Below, piece after piece: positions 24,211 to 35,494 of a DNA stretch of 64,000 nt. This DNA is from Neoechinorhynchus agilis (lineage: Eukaryota; Acanthocephala), in assembly GCA_051530055.1 (NCBI GenBank), contig CM121343.1, forward strand, positions 7,316,001 through 7,380,000. Reading direction: 5' to 3'. The translations under genes were made by a program, and so were the position numbers. Numbering within the stretch: the stretch's first letter is position 1; each line of letters begins with the position of its first letter. Under the pieces are notes generated by a model. The model was not told the origin of the DNA. It made no database searches and saw only the letters and a list, made by a program, of their open reading frames with translations.

Positions 24211-24635
24211 TGTGATCTCTAATCCGCTTTGTTTTTCAAGAGCGATTAGTTCTTTCTTAAGGAAACATGTTTTTTAAATTAGCTAATCTCCGATGGTTCA
24301 TTTAAGAAATGGTTCTTATCGTTGGACTTAGGAAATTAATTGGATTGACATCTCACTTTTCAAAGAGTTGTCCAATTTTAAACACCTTTCGCACATCTAT
24401 CCGAGTCTTCAGTGCGTTCAGAGTAAACGCATTGAAAACATAAATTGTTCACCTAAACGGAAATGAGTCTAAATATTGGTCATTAACGGTATTAACCTCG
24501 CCAATCTGCCTAAGCGCATTCCAGTAAAAACATAAAACGTTTTATCCTGAAATCTGACTATCCTCTTACATACTTTTTTAAGTGTTATGAACATCTCTGT
24601 GCCCAAGGAAACTTATTGGCCCAGTAAGCGATGTT
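24211..24635. other. Non-coding stretch
   Basis: 3' flank of the lysine-rich gene; nothing recognised before the inverted 355-bp repeats. Confidence 0.5.
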
Positions 24636-25700
24636 CACTTCACCACTTAATTAACTGAACCGGCTTGCCAGGAGACATAAGAAAATTCAGTACTTGCCCC
24701 GAGGTATAAAACTGGCAGAGTTTGTACATTCCGTAGCTGTGTCGAAGTGGACTTGAGTCCCGAATCTGTGTTTCAGAGTCAAAGTGTTCAAAATCCATTA
24801 GCGTCGATGACTCATAACGAATGGGGAAGGAAACAAAATGACGAGTTCGTCTCCTCAGGAGGTATCCAAATATCTGGAGGGATTCATGAAAACTCATGAC
24901 CGTATGTTTTGGAGAGTTTAAGTGATTCAATCACTTCTCCGATCCAAAATATCGGTTGCCTGTATGCCTAAAAGAAAAAAGGCGAGCAAGGGATGTTCAC
25001 TTAATTAACTGAACCGGCTTGCCAGGAGACATAAGAAAATTCAGTACTTGCCCCGAGGTATAAAACTGGCAGAGTTTGTACATTCCGTAGCTGTGTCGAA
25101 GTGGACTTGAGTCCCGAATCTGTGTTTCAGAGTCAAAGTGTTCAAAATCCATTAGCGTCGATGACTCATAACGAATGGGGAAGGAAACAAAATGACGAGT
25201 CCGTCTCCTCAGGAGGTATCCAAATATCTGGAGGGATTCATGTAAAACTCATGACCGTATGTTTTGGAGAGTTTAAGTGATTCAATCACTTCTCCGATCC
25301 AAAATATCAGTTGCCTGTATGCCTAAAAGGAAAAAAGCCGAGCAAGGGATGTTCACTTAATTAACTGAACCGGCTTGCCAGGAGACATAAGAAAATTCAG
25401 TACTTGCCCCGAGGTATAAAACTGGCAGAGTTTGTACATTCCGTGGCTGTGTTGAAGTGGACTTGAGTCCCGAATCTGTGTTTCAGAGTCAAAGTACTCA
25501 AAATCTATTAGCGTCGATGACTCATAACGAAAGGGGAAGGAAACAAAATGACGAGTTCGTCTCCTCAGGAGGTATCCAAATATCCGGAGGGATTCATGTA
25601 AAACTCATGACCGTATGTTTTGGAGAGTTTAAGTGATTCAATCACTTCTCCGATCCGAGATATCGGTTGTCTGTGTGCCTAAAAGGAAAAAAGGCGAGAA
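24636..25700 (-). repeat. 355-bp tandem repeat array, 3 copies, inverted
   Basis: Three units of the 8.8-12.1 kb family in the opposite orientation: each starts CTTAATTAACTGAACCGGC and ends TGCCTAAAAGRAAAAAGGC. The palindrome AAGTGATTCAATCACTT is intact in all three. The third unit is the most diverged and resembles the outermost unit at 8.76-9.1 kb, sharing for example CGAAAGGGGAAGG and CGAGATATCGG, which may indicate an array-end relationship. Confidence 0.95.
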
Positions 25701-26660
25701 TATTAATTATTAATGTGCGGCCTTTTTCCACGTCTGATAATTTTCCTTGGACATACAGCCCACCGAACCACGGAAAGGACTTTTATCTAAACGCAGAATA
25801 AATGCACCCGGTTAGCCAGACTTAAAATATATCAAAATGTTTTAAGGCTCTTCTAGGAAAGAAAGTTCTGTTGTCTAAAAACTGAACCGCCGCATCAAAA
25901 TAAAATCGATGTTGATGCTCACGATAAGGGCGATTTCAGTAAAGTTGATTGAAAGTGCGATGTATTGGCGAATCAGCAAAACGGATTTAAGTAGCAGGAT
26001 TCTAAAAAACGCTAAGAACAAATTATTATTTTATCGGCTTCCCCACGATTGAACAGCGTTTTGACGCAACTATAAACATTTGCTTCAAACTCATTTAAAG
26101 TGGATTTAAGTCAAAGATCAAGGATTTCTCAATCGCGTAATACCAAACGGTAGATTCGATTAAGAATACTGGCAGAATGCGGTAAAATGAGATCTTATAG
26201 ACGAACAATGCCCGGTTATTTCGATCGGGCGACAAAAAAATCATGAGCCCAAAGTTATGGCGAACCATTTTTTCTATTTTTGAGGCAATAGTGATACTCG
26301 AATGAACTAAACCAGAAGTTTCAGTCTAATTTTTTGAAAGCTACATACTGGACAAGGTTCCCAGTCGATTTTGATTTGGGAATGGAAAAATCGCATGTAA
26401 ACTGATTTACGGATTGTGACCTTTTTACTAAGCCCGCACTCGCAACCAATCACGTCCTATTCACACAGGCATATCAGTCGCGCATTTTGAGGTTGGCAAG
26501 ATCATATCGTACCCGTCGATCTATCATATCACTCACACGTAGTCATGGTCTGGACTAGTTCCGGAATAATGTTTAACAGGCCATAAGGAGGAGTATTTGT
26601 CGCTTATTTATATATGTTTGCATATATATAGAAAACGGTATGCAGTCGTTCCATCGAGTT
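25701..26660. other. Non-coding stretch, 3' of zinc-finger gene
   Basis: AT-rich, with a short TATATA run at 26610-26632. No gene seen. It probably contains the 3'UTR of the minus-strand zinc-finger gene. Confidence 0.5.
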
Positions 26661-26667
26661 CAATATT

Positions 26668-27389
26668 TTATCCGCTTGCAACTGTGTCGTTAAGATCCGT
26701 TCTTAACTTTTTACTCGACAGCTCGTCCAAATCGGTTGATGGAATCTTCTGATTTGAATGTAGATTACTCTTTAGGGCCGGTGGCAGCGACAGCGGATTA
26801 CACGGCTTAGCAGCAGCAGCAGCAGTACTTGAAACTGAATCATAGCTGGGTTCGAATTTGTGATTAGATCTAAGGTGAGAGAACCAATCTCTCGTCTGTT
26901 CAAATGTTTCATTGCAAAGTGTACAACGGTGAGGTCGTTCACCCGTATCGTGGGTTTTTACATGAGAATTGAAGTTTCCGATTGTTCTGTACGATTTTCC
27001 GCATAGCGGACACCCGTATGGTTTTTCGCCAGTATGAATGCGGGTATGAATCTGAAGATCGCCAGAATTTGTGAACCGTTTTGAACAGTACTCACAACAA
27101 TATGGCTTATCGTTTGTGTGACGACGAACGTGTATCTGAATATTGGTTACGATCTTACCGCAGTATCCGCATTCATATCGCTTAAAGTTTCCGGATTGTC
27201 TTGAATGGAACGGTGGATGCGGAGGTGAGGTGTTGTTGTTACCCGTATTCGTTGTTGTTGTTGTTGTGCTGTTATTGTTGGTTCCAGCACAGTGTTCACT
27301 TTTATTATTACTACTAAGACAGGCCTTTGAAGACGTTGGTATGAACGAATTGGTGGCTGTTTTGATTGGTTTGTTTACGTCCGGATTAG
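26668..27389 (-). CDS. Second four-finger C2H2 exon of the zinc-finger locus
   Basis: Minus-strand exon of about 240 codons with four C2H2 fingers: CGYCGKIV...HVRRH, CEYCSKRFTNSGDLQIH, CPLCGKSYRTIGNFNSH and CTLCNETFEQTRDWFSH. It is preceded by Thr/Asn-rich sequence and followed by a Ser/Leu-rich tail ending VASG and TAA. Order, spacing and several residues (SGDLQ-x-H-x-RIH, the W in finger four) match the four fingers of the 27.7-28.8 kb exon, so the two are paralogous. The acceptor ATTTTAG/CTAATCC at 27390-27391 is in the same phase as the 28.8-kb acceptor. Both could therefore be spliced from the exon ending at 29494 as alternative 3' ends. It could also be a separate gene or a further downstream exon. 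Confidence 0.65.
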
Positions 27390-27701
27390 CTAAAATCGCA
27401 TTTTCTAAGATCTTAAATATCAGAAGCGGGCGATCACACAAAGAACCAAAAAATCGCGGTCCATTGTGGGATGGAAGGCGTATTCAAGAAGAGAAAAGGT
27501 TAGTCCGATATCAAATGAGCGCAAAGATCCACACGCAGTTCAGCTCCTATCGTCGACTAAGCTCTCACGTGCAAAGCGTTCCACGCACACCCACGACACA
27601 TCTACACTGTCGCATTCTCACTCTCATATACACTCTCATTTATTGCATGTGTGTGTGCGCGTGAGCATTTCTATATGATTGCCCAAAGTCAACTCTCAAA
27701 A

Positions 27702-30700
27702 CTACGACGTCGTTGCAGCCACCGCATTAGAATCTTTTGCGTCACTACCACCACCACCGCCTTCTCCTCCTCCTCCTCCTCCGCTACCACCACCACCACC
27801 GCCGCCGCCGCCACCACCCCCCGCAGATCCACCACCACCACCACCGCCACCACCAGTGGTCCTGACGGGATGCGGGGGAAGAGGATCTACCACTCCGGCT
27901 GCAGCAGCCGCCGCTGCCGCTGCCTTGTTTGCCGCGTGATGACTCATGTTCTTTTTACCGTGCTCACGGATATGAGCCAACCAACTAGAGAAATTTTCGA
28001 ACTTGATCTGACATATTGAACATATATTATCGCTGTTTGCGTGAGTCCGCAAATGAGTGTTCCAATTACTACAATCGGTGTATGCACTCGCACAAATCGG
28101 ACACAAATACGGCTTGTCTTCCTCGTGTATCCGAATATGCTTCTGAAGGTCACCACTGTCCGCAAACGCCTTTGGGCAGTATTTGCAGGTGAACGGCTTG
28201 TGATTAAAGTGTCGTCTCAAGTGAATCTTCAAGTAATTTACATTCACGTCTTTTGAACATACTGGACATTCTCTTTTTCGTTTTAACACTCGCGAGTCAC
28301 CCATTATGCTACCTCCAATTAAGGCAGCACCCGGTGAAGAGACACTCGCAGAGGCTGTAGTCGCGGTCGATAACTGTCTGCTTGCGTACAATTGGGGGCT
28401 ACACTTTTTTACTCCGGACGATCTTGGACCACCGTTAGGACTATCGTGATGCAGGTCAGCAAATGGTTTAACGTCAGGTTGGGAACCCGATATAGATAAT
28501 TGAAATCCATGTTGAGATGAAGTGATTGTTGGACTTGTAATTTGGCTTTGTTGTTGATGTTGTTGACGCATAATGGCGATCTGTTGTTGGAAGGTGGCTA
28601 GTGTGGGATCGAAAACGGCGGTGCCTAGGACTGAATCACGCGTCTTTGATGATCCAACATCAGTAGGAACCGCAGCTGCTGTGATTGCGGAACCGTTGAA
28701 CATTGTCGAGTTGTAGAAATGTGACGCCCCATTTTGGAGGGAAGATAAATACGGCAGCAACTGGATAGGGAGGGCGGAGCTAGTGTCCGTAACAGCACTT
28801 ACGCTACCGCGAATATACGACGGAGTGCTCATGAGATACTCTAAACGAGTAGATCGTTCTTTGTGTGTTTTTCAGGTTTTAATTTCTTGAGATACACATG
28901 ATATGGGCAGGGTATCCGCCGCCGACGCCACCAAAGTGAATAATCCACGTCCTTGATTTCCATGCTTGTGAGTGAGAGCGAGTGAGAGACGACGAATCGT
29001 CTCCGGATCCAAGTGACCAGTGCTGTCGGTGATGGTGGTAGTAGTGCATAAGTGTGTGAGCGAGTGAGTGATCCTGCGGAGACGGACAGAGTCTGTGAGT
29101 GCATGAGTGCAGGTGCAAAGTAGTGAGTGTTCAATCTCTGTCGCCGATCTCCAATTTCCATTGTGAGCTTCATTGGATTGTGCGCCCCTATAGGTGCTGC
29201 TATGGTGGTGGTGGTGGTCTTGTGATCGAATCTTTTTATGACCGATGCACCATGTAAATGCACGTGTGTGTGTTCAAAGCAAATAATCGCACACACACAC
29301 ACAAACAAACAAATGAGCAAAAACATCATGCAGTTAACGTAGTTGTTGTTGTTGTTGTTGTTGGTTACGTGAGTGGTTTCATGCGTACGCGCTATTTTAA
29401 TATTTTCATGCAAACGGCATGCAACTATTAAAGTGCGCCCATTAAAGCATGTCCCTAACGACCACCCAATTCTGAAAATGGCGAAGGACTTACGTGAGTT
29501 GTTAAAGCGATCTTGCGCTTCGGACATTGACGGGTCAACGAGAATATTGGTCGCATTCGTACTCGTGACCGGTATCAAAGGAGACGATGCAACTTGGAAT
29601 TGTTGTGAGGGTGGTGGAGATAGATTTGACGCGATTATTGATGATGATCCCATGCAGACACCGTGACTTGAAACAGGCGAACGATTGACTGGACGGGCCA
29701 CCGTCTTTGAGCACGAAGATGACTTGAACCGACTATCACTAATATTGGTACTCGATGAATCATCTATATCCATCGCAACTGTTTGTTCCTACCTCTTCAA
29801 GTTACACTTTTACCCGTAAACAAAAAAACACTTACTTGGTCGTTCATTAATGAGGCTGCTATTCGATTGAGGTTGTTCGCCTTCGCCGCCCGTGTATCGG
29901 TTGAAGGATCCACAATTCCATGGAAGTTAACTCGATCCAGCTGATGCTCAACGTTTAATGTACTCGCTGTGTGTCCACAAGTGCGAAACTGTCACACGTC
30001 AAGAACGCATAATTTTTTGTTTGTACGAAAACGAACTTACGTTCGGACGACATAGTTCTTCTACACCGTTCAATTCAAGATCCGTACATAGTTTGATCCT
30101 TGAGAATTCGTCGCTATCTAAGCATGTCGAACGAAATCTTTTCTTGTTCAAGTACGACTGTGCTTGACAACGTTTAACGCTATGGTGACTCCGAGTAACG
30201 GATGAGATATGATGGCGAGGCTCTCCTTTCCTCCTCGAGAAAGGTCCTCCGCCTAATGTGGCTGTCATAGAATTCAGAGAGTCGTTTTCACAGTTTGCAG
30301 TTGAAGCATTACTCATTGAATTTGGCAGATGACATTCGCCGCTGGTTCGTTTCCGTTTTTTTGCGGATAAATTGGACAAATGGACGGCATGTTGTTGGCA
30401 ACAGGACGAGGGAGAAGAGCTGCCAATAATCCGAAGAGTGCGTCGATATTTTTCTTTTAGTGTTCGAAGTAGTCTTTGAAAGATTGAATGAAAAGTGAAC
30501 ATTTTGGACAGCATTTCTGAGCAGTTTAAGCATACGATTTCCGAGTGAACTGACTGATCATGTGAGCATTGCATTTGCTGCTCCTTCGGATCATGTTCAA
30601 CGGACGGCATGAATTTTTCCATGACGTCATGATAGCTAATAAGATCAGCGACACAACCGCCAGTGATAGCGATTCGTCTCAGGGTGTGGATGTTGTAATA

Positions 30701-30781
30701 TTCGGACAGTTTTCCATGACTTGGATCTTTAAGAACGGTGAAGCATATCCGACACCTATTTTTGACATTGGCGAGTGTCAT
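27702..30781 (-). CDS. ZAD / C2H2 zinc-finger transcription factor, spliced
   Basis: Four minus-strand exons join in phase: 30781-30041, 29940-29836, 29788-29494 and 28840-27702. Donors are GTAAGT in all three cases, and the phases are 0, 0 and 1. Exon 1 (247 residues) starts MTLANVKNRCRICF and has CRIC ... IVCLNCSEML ... FHSIF, the paired Cys pairs of a ZAD (zf-AD) dimerisation domain. Exons 2-3 are Ser/Asn-rich linkers. Exon 4 carries Gln/Ser-rich sequence, then four C2H2 fingers (CPVCSKDV, CKYCPKAFADSGDLQ, CPICASAYTDCSNW, CSICQIKFENFSSW) and a long Ala and Gly tail ending at TAG. A nuclear DNA-binding regulator is expected. ZAD proteins are mainly known from arthropods. The exon 2 acceptor could lie three bases upstream. 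Confidence 0.75.
29287..29363. repeat. Intronic microsatellites
   Basis: A (CA)n run at about 29288-29303 and a (GTT)n run at about 29342-29363, inside the intron between the third and fourth exons of the zinc-finger gene. Confidence 0.85.
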
Positions 30782-33000
30782 GATGTCTAAAGAGGGGCTG
30801 TGAGTTTTCGGTGTAAAAGAAGGACGTATGGCAGTTCAGAGAGAGAGAGTTGGAAAGGCCGGATATATTTTTAAGGAGTAAATGTATATATGAACAAGTC
30901 ATGTTCAAGAAAGTGAGATGCGTTTCTAGGAGATTGTCGTCATTTTTGAAGTAAGGTGTTCGGGTTGCTTTTCTTTTGATACTGTTTCTAAGAAGGACAG
31001 TTTAGGCAAATAGGCGTGCGTGCATGCGCGAGGAGGGGATTTGGACGTGGAGGGGTCGCAGCAGTGAATCCGTGGGCGGGCCGATGGGCGGACGGAGGGT
31101 CGCACACCGGTGATATGGGGAGCGGGAGCAGCGGCGACGGCAGTTGTTGTAAGGTTGTTTGCACTTAATCAACATGAGGAGGAGAAGAAGGGAATAAAAA
31201 GGAGACATGGCTACATGTTATGCAACTCTCGTGGCTGCAAACGTGACTTTTGGGTTGATGGTGGAAGCGGCAACTATACAACACACAAACTGGCAGCCAA
31301 AGGAGACATAGAGCGCGAGTTATATGTGCCGCTCTGGTGTACAAGCGCGTACTCCGGAAGGAAGAACCCGTTCGAACGCTGAGTGGAGATCGGGGAGGAG
31401 GTGACTACACGGCTGCTACTACTGGGGGGGGCGCATATGACAGAATGCTACTCTGATGCATAAACAGCAGACCCTTAAACCACTGCGCGCTGCTAACTCG
31501 CTCGCTCTGTATGTGCTCCTGTCGGTTACACCAACACAGAACTACTACTGATCTACACCATGTACATTCGCTCCTTTGTTGGAGTTGTGGATCACCCCCA
31601 GCATCGACGACGGGAGTCGACAGTGACATTTCCCAGCAGCAGCAGCCGCAGAGGAGGAGACTGCACGCCATCCGCGCGCGCGCGCGTGTGTGTGTGGTCA
31701 TCAACCCAGCAGTCCGGGGCGGCGCGGAGATGGCGCGGCTTAATGAGTGATGTGCGGCGATCGGGGTCACAACCAGGGTGCCATCGGCTGATTGAGCTCG
31801 GGAAGATCTCATGCGATTCGTTCGTTTGTGCATAAATATTCGGCGCTGGTTGCGCGGTGGTACTGGTGCGCGTGTGTGTGTACCTCAGCAGCAGCAGCAG
31901 CAGCAGCAATGGCAGCAGCACAGACTGTAGAAAAGAGACATATAATTGATTTACGCAGGATTTGAGCGTTATGTGCGTGGGGAGGGGGCGATGGCAGCAA
32001 GCACATTGTAAAGCCATCTCCTGACAACGCATGAAACTACTGGTATCACCATCGAGCTGCTGCTGCTGTTGCTGTTGCTGCTGCTGCTGCTGCTGCACAA
32101 CCGCAGCAGCACATATGCGCGCGCGCCTTTACTACCCCAGTGTGCAGCAACCCTTTCTGTGGCTGCTGGTACCACCCCGTGGCATCCTGCGAGTGTATTC
32201 TGCACATGTGTACACGCACAACAAACCATCGATAGAGTACACTGCCGCTTCCATTCCCCATCAAGTACTACCCACTGCATCGAAATCTTCTTATTAGTCG
32301 CTGTCTAGGGTCGTCGACGTCGTGCAGTTCGGTGGTGGTGGTGGTGGTGCAAGAGTACAGAAACCAGGGCGTTTTTATCCATAGGACCATCTCTAATGAC
32401 GCATTCAACCGAAATCCAACACCCGTGTTGTCACAATGACCCAATCCATTTCAAATTCAAAAAACAGACTAAAATGACTCGAGCTATAGAACCACTCGCG
32501 GCGTGCTAGCTCTACCTGTAATCCCATTGGCTGAGTGCTTATTAGCCCCCGCCCGTTAAAGTAGCGAATGAGAACACAGAGGCGCGCGCGCGTGCGCGTT
32601 GATCGTTGTTAGTAGTGGAGCAGTACGCTTAGTGGCTTTATCCAAAAACCATTTCGCGATAATTTGACACCGGCATTAAAACCAAGAGAACTACACATAC
32701 TTACGACTGCACAAACCGTTGAACACATGCGCGTAAGCAATGTGAAATTGAGCGTGCGGAGTTGAGCAGTGCAGTTGTTATGAGCGACAAAATGTCAGAC
32801 AGGAGAGGCGGGCGGAATCACGATGTTTTAAAGAAATACTTCAAGGGCTTTTGCCATTCACCTGCTCCTATATGGAGGGGGAACATTGCTGCCGCTGCTG
32901 CGTCATACGACAGACAGTTTTTGTAATACATGAGCACTACTGCGGCGATGTATGGCCCATTTAGTCTCAGTCACTCACTGTGTGTGTGTATGGGGTTGTG
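30782..33000. promoter_or_regulatory. Microsatellite-rich upstream region of the zinc-finger gene
   Basis: About 2.2 kb, GC-richer than its surroundings, with many simple repeats: (CG)n(TG)n at 31673-31700, (CAG)n at 31885-31921, (CTG)n at 32050-32098, (GGT)n at 32332-32350 and (GC)n at 32582-32600. The short frames here are low-complexity Gln, Cys or Leu runs and I do not call them genes. Its position just upstream of exon 1 suggests promoter and 5'UTR sequence. I cannot point to a start site. Confidence 0.5.
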
Positions 33001-34375
33001 TGACAGATTGAACATCGCGCAAATATTGTCGAAACAAAGGTTCTCCTGGTGTGAATAGAATTAGTCATTTCGATGCGACTGTGAGTACTGCATCCCACCA
33101 GCCAATGTACACGGATCAGGCCATCTAGTAAACCAAGCCCACAAGAGAGAGAGTAGCATTCAATCATAAATAATAAGCTGTTTAAAAAATCCGAGGCTAT
33201 CATCAAGAGAAACAAACGGCATAACTGAATGACGATCCACATGAGTCTTTTATTTTCCGCATGTCCTACGACCCGCGCGTGTTATCCACAAATAAGTGTA
33301 TCAAGACGAAACAATGCAGTTAGTGTGCGAAAATGATGACTACACACTGAACAGAATATCAGTCTTTAAATGTAGGTTTGCGTATTTTAAATAAAAAAGT
33401 CCGAATGATTAAGGTAACTTTGAAAAGTTCCACATACCTCATTGTCTTAATACCAGTTCTTGTAGTTTCCTTTCGTAAAAATCGAGTTTGCAAATAATGT
33501 TATCTTATAGCTAAAACAGTAACTGAGATACTTCATACTTACAAAACATTGCGAAGAAAAATATGTTCTCGCTTATAAGGTTGAGTCGAAATGTGATATT
33601 TGCCTTTTAATAAAAGTCCATGTTGTAGATGCAATATCTAAATTGTTTACTTTATTATTGATAGAATACATGTCTCAAAAAATGCCTGCAATTTAAATGG
33701 ACCTTAAAGTACTAACGACGCCATCATAGGTTTATGGAGTGAAGTAACCAATATATAATAAATCTCATCACCCTATTGTTCTTGAGTTAAACATAATGGC
33801 GAAGAACTGTTCACTTTTTGATAAAACAAGTTCAATGAGGTTTTCGGTCTAGGGACTTGACGTAATCCTTTTAGAGCGAATAAAAGCTTACCGAACATTA
33901 CGTATACTCCTTCAAAGATCCTTGATCTGCTCCTAATAGAAAACTTGTCTTTTAACAGCGTTCAACAATTTAGTGAACATTTGTAAAGAAACCATCATGC
34001 TTGTAAGATACGCAGGACCTTTAGGTTACAGTTTAAACAAGTGAAATCAATCTCCATAGATGCACCTTTTCGTCGATAATTCTATTGTCGTAGCTTTTCC
34101 TCTGAGTAGTCCGAATCGTTATACCGGTTTGTTTTTGATAATATTTTAAGCACCAAAATCCAAAAGTATCAGTCGCCCAAATGAACTAAAGGTTGTTAAT
34201 ATAAAAATATAGTGAGATATTGTAGCGACATTGCGTCCAGACAACAACTCAAATGACCGACAAGGATTAAGTTCCGATATTTTAATGCTAGTTTAATCTA
34301 AAAAATACAAGCTTTAACGAGCACGATGCAACAGAGGATATTTAAGACGAATCCAGTGACTCAGGATTAGTGTTC
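33001..34375. other. Non-coding, AT-rich stretch
   Basis: No gene, RNA or repeat recognised. Confidence 0.5.
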
Positions 34376-34433
34376 ATGAGGACCCAAAAGTACATGGGTT
34401 CTATTCTTTTGGCTTTAATAAAATGTGAGATCG
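34376..34433 (+). mobile_element. LINE-A 3' tail remnant with stem-loop
   Basis: CATGAGGACCCAAAAGTACA followed by TGGGTTCT and a degenerate TTTAATAAAATG tail. The stem AGGACCCA / TGGGTTCT (34379-34402) is fully paired if one G-T wobble is allowed. No satellite monomer precedes it. Confidence 0.65.
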
Positions 34434-35253
34434 GCACGAGTTATACTGCTGAAGTGAAAACAGCAAGTAGGAAAACGGACAGTGTAAAAAGGAATTATCA
34501 AGATTACTTGTTTAATCTCGTAGTTGAATTTGCCTATCATTGTATAAACATTGCAGTGTAATTAACAAAAAACTTTATAAATAAAGTGGGACTATCAAGT
34601 CTGTTACTTGTAATCATGTGGACATTGTCAAAATCAATTTTAAACAACTTTTTTTGACGAAAAGTTCAGTGAGACATTTTTTCATAATTGAGTACAAACC
34701 ATCTCTTTCATTAATAACTTCGTCTTTTATTAAATGCCGCATTTTCAAAAATAAAATGCGCAAAGTTGCAGAAAAACAAGAAATTCACTCCTACCAATAA
34801 TAAACTTGATGAAACGCATTAGCTATGCATTTTAAAAATTCTCCAAATCCAGAAAGACAGTAGAAACTCCACCTTTACAGCACCGCATCAGCTTAGCTTT
34901 AAAAAAATATAATTGGCGCATATTCATATCGCCTTTTCACGACCGCAAACTAATCTTTGGAAATTTTATTGTGGTCTCTTCGACGCCCCTTAGATTATGC
35001 TGAAATATTTTAGCTAGAGGATACAAGGAACGAAAAGGATCTTCAATACTTGAATCACTTGTCGTTTACGATCTCAACTAAGGATTAACCGTAGCTTTTC
35101 TGAAAAAGATGCCGTAGTTTAGAATCCCATTATTTGTAAAATACATTTTAATCTATTGATTTCATTATTTTATTTGAAACAAAAATCCCCCTTTATCCAT
35201 TGTCTTAAATGATTGAGGAGAAATAAATTAATATTAGAAATTTGAATATGAAC
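34434..35253. other. Non-coding, AT-rich stretch
   Basis: Two frames of about 60 residues exist but have no recognisable features; I do not call them. Confidence 0.5.
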
Positions 35254-35494
35254 CTGAAATGATTCTGAGGCGCTCCTGCAAGCAAAAAACTCCAATTCGC
35301 CCACTAGAACGGACCTTCCAACCTAACCGGATATTCTCAATCGAACGGACACATCCTCACCCGAACGAACCGTCCCCGACTGGATAGTTCCCGTCCGAAT
35401 AGGAATCCCTCCGACCAGATAGATGAGGACCCAAAGATACATGGGCCATCCTAAACCTTTCTTTGTATTATCAATAAACGTGTTATTATTGTTA
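35254..35494 (+). mobile_element. LINE-A 3' remnant with about four satellite monomers
   Basis: Starts within the LINE-A 3'UTR (CCTGAAATGATTCTGAGG). It then has about four 25-33 bp monomers (ACTAGAACGGACCTTCC, CTAACCGGATATTC, TCACCCGAACGAACCG, GACTGGATAGTTCCCGTCCG), then the stem-loop GGACCCAAAGATACATGGG (35425-35452) and the tail CAATAAACGTGTTATTATTG. This is an intermediate between the two-monomer copy at 4.9 kb and the long arrays. Confidence 0.8.

Noticed and set aside
27702-27939. Proline-rich plus-strand protein
   Set aside because: It is the antisense of the Gly-rich tail of the zinc-finger exon, which has the better-supported gene model.
31405-32308. Poly-Gln and Cys-rich genes upstream of the zinc-finger locus
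   Set aside because: Frames are translations of CAG, CTG and CA runs, overlap on both strands and lack any domain.
34370-34800. Two short plus-strand frames of about 60 residues
   Set aside because: One starts inside a LINE-A tail, and neither has a motif or splice context.
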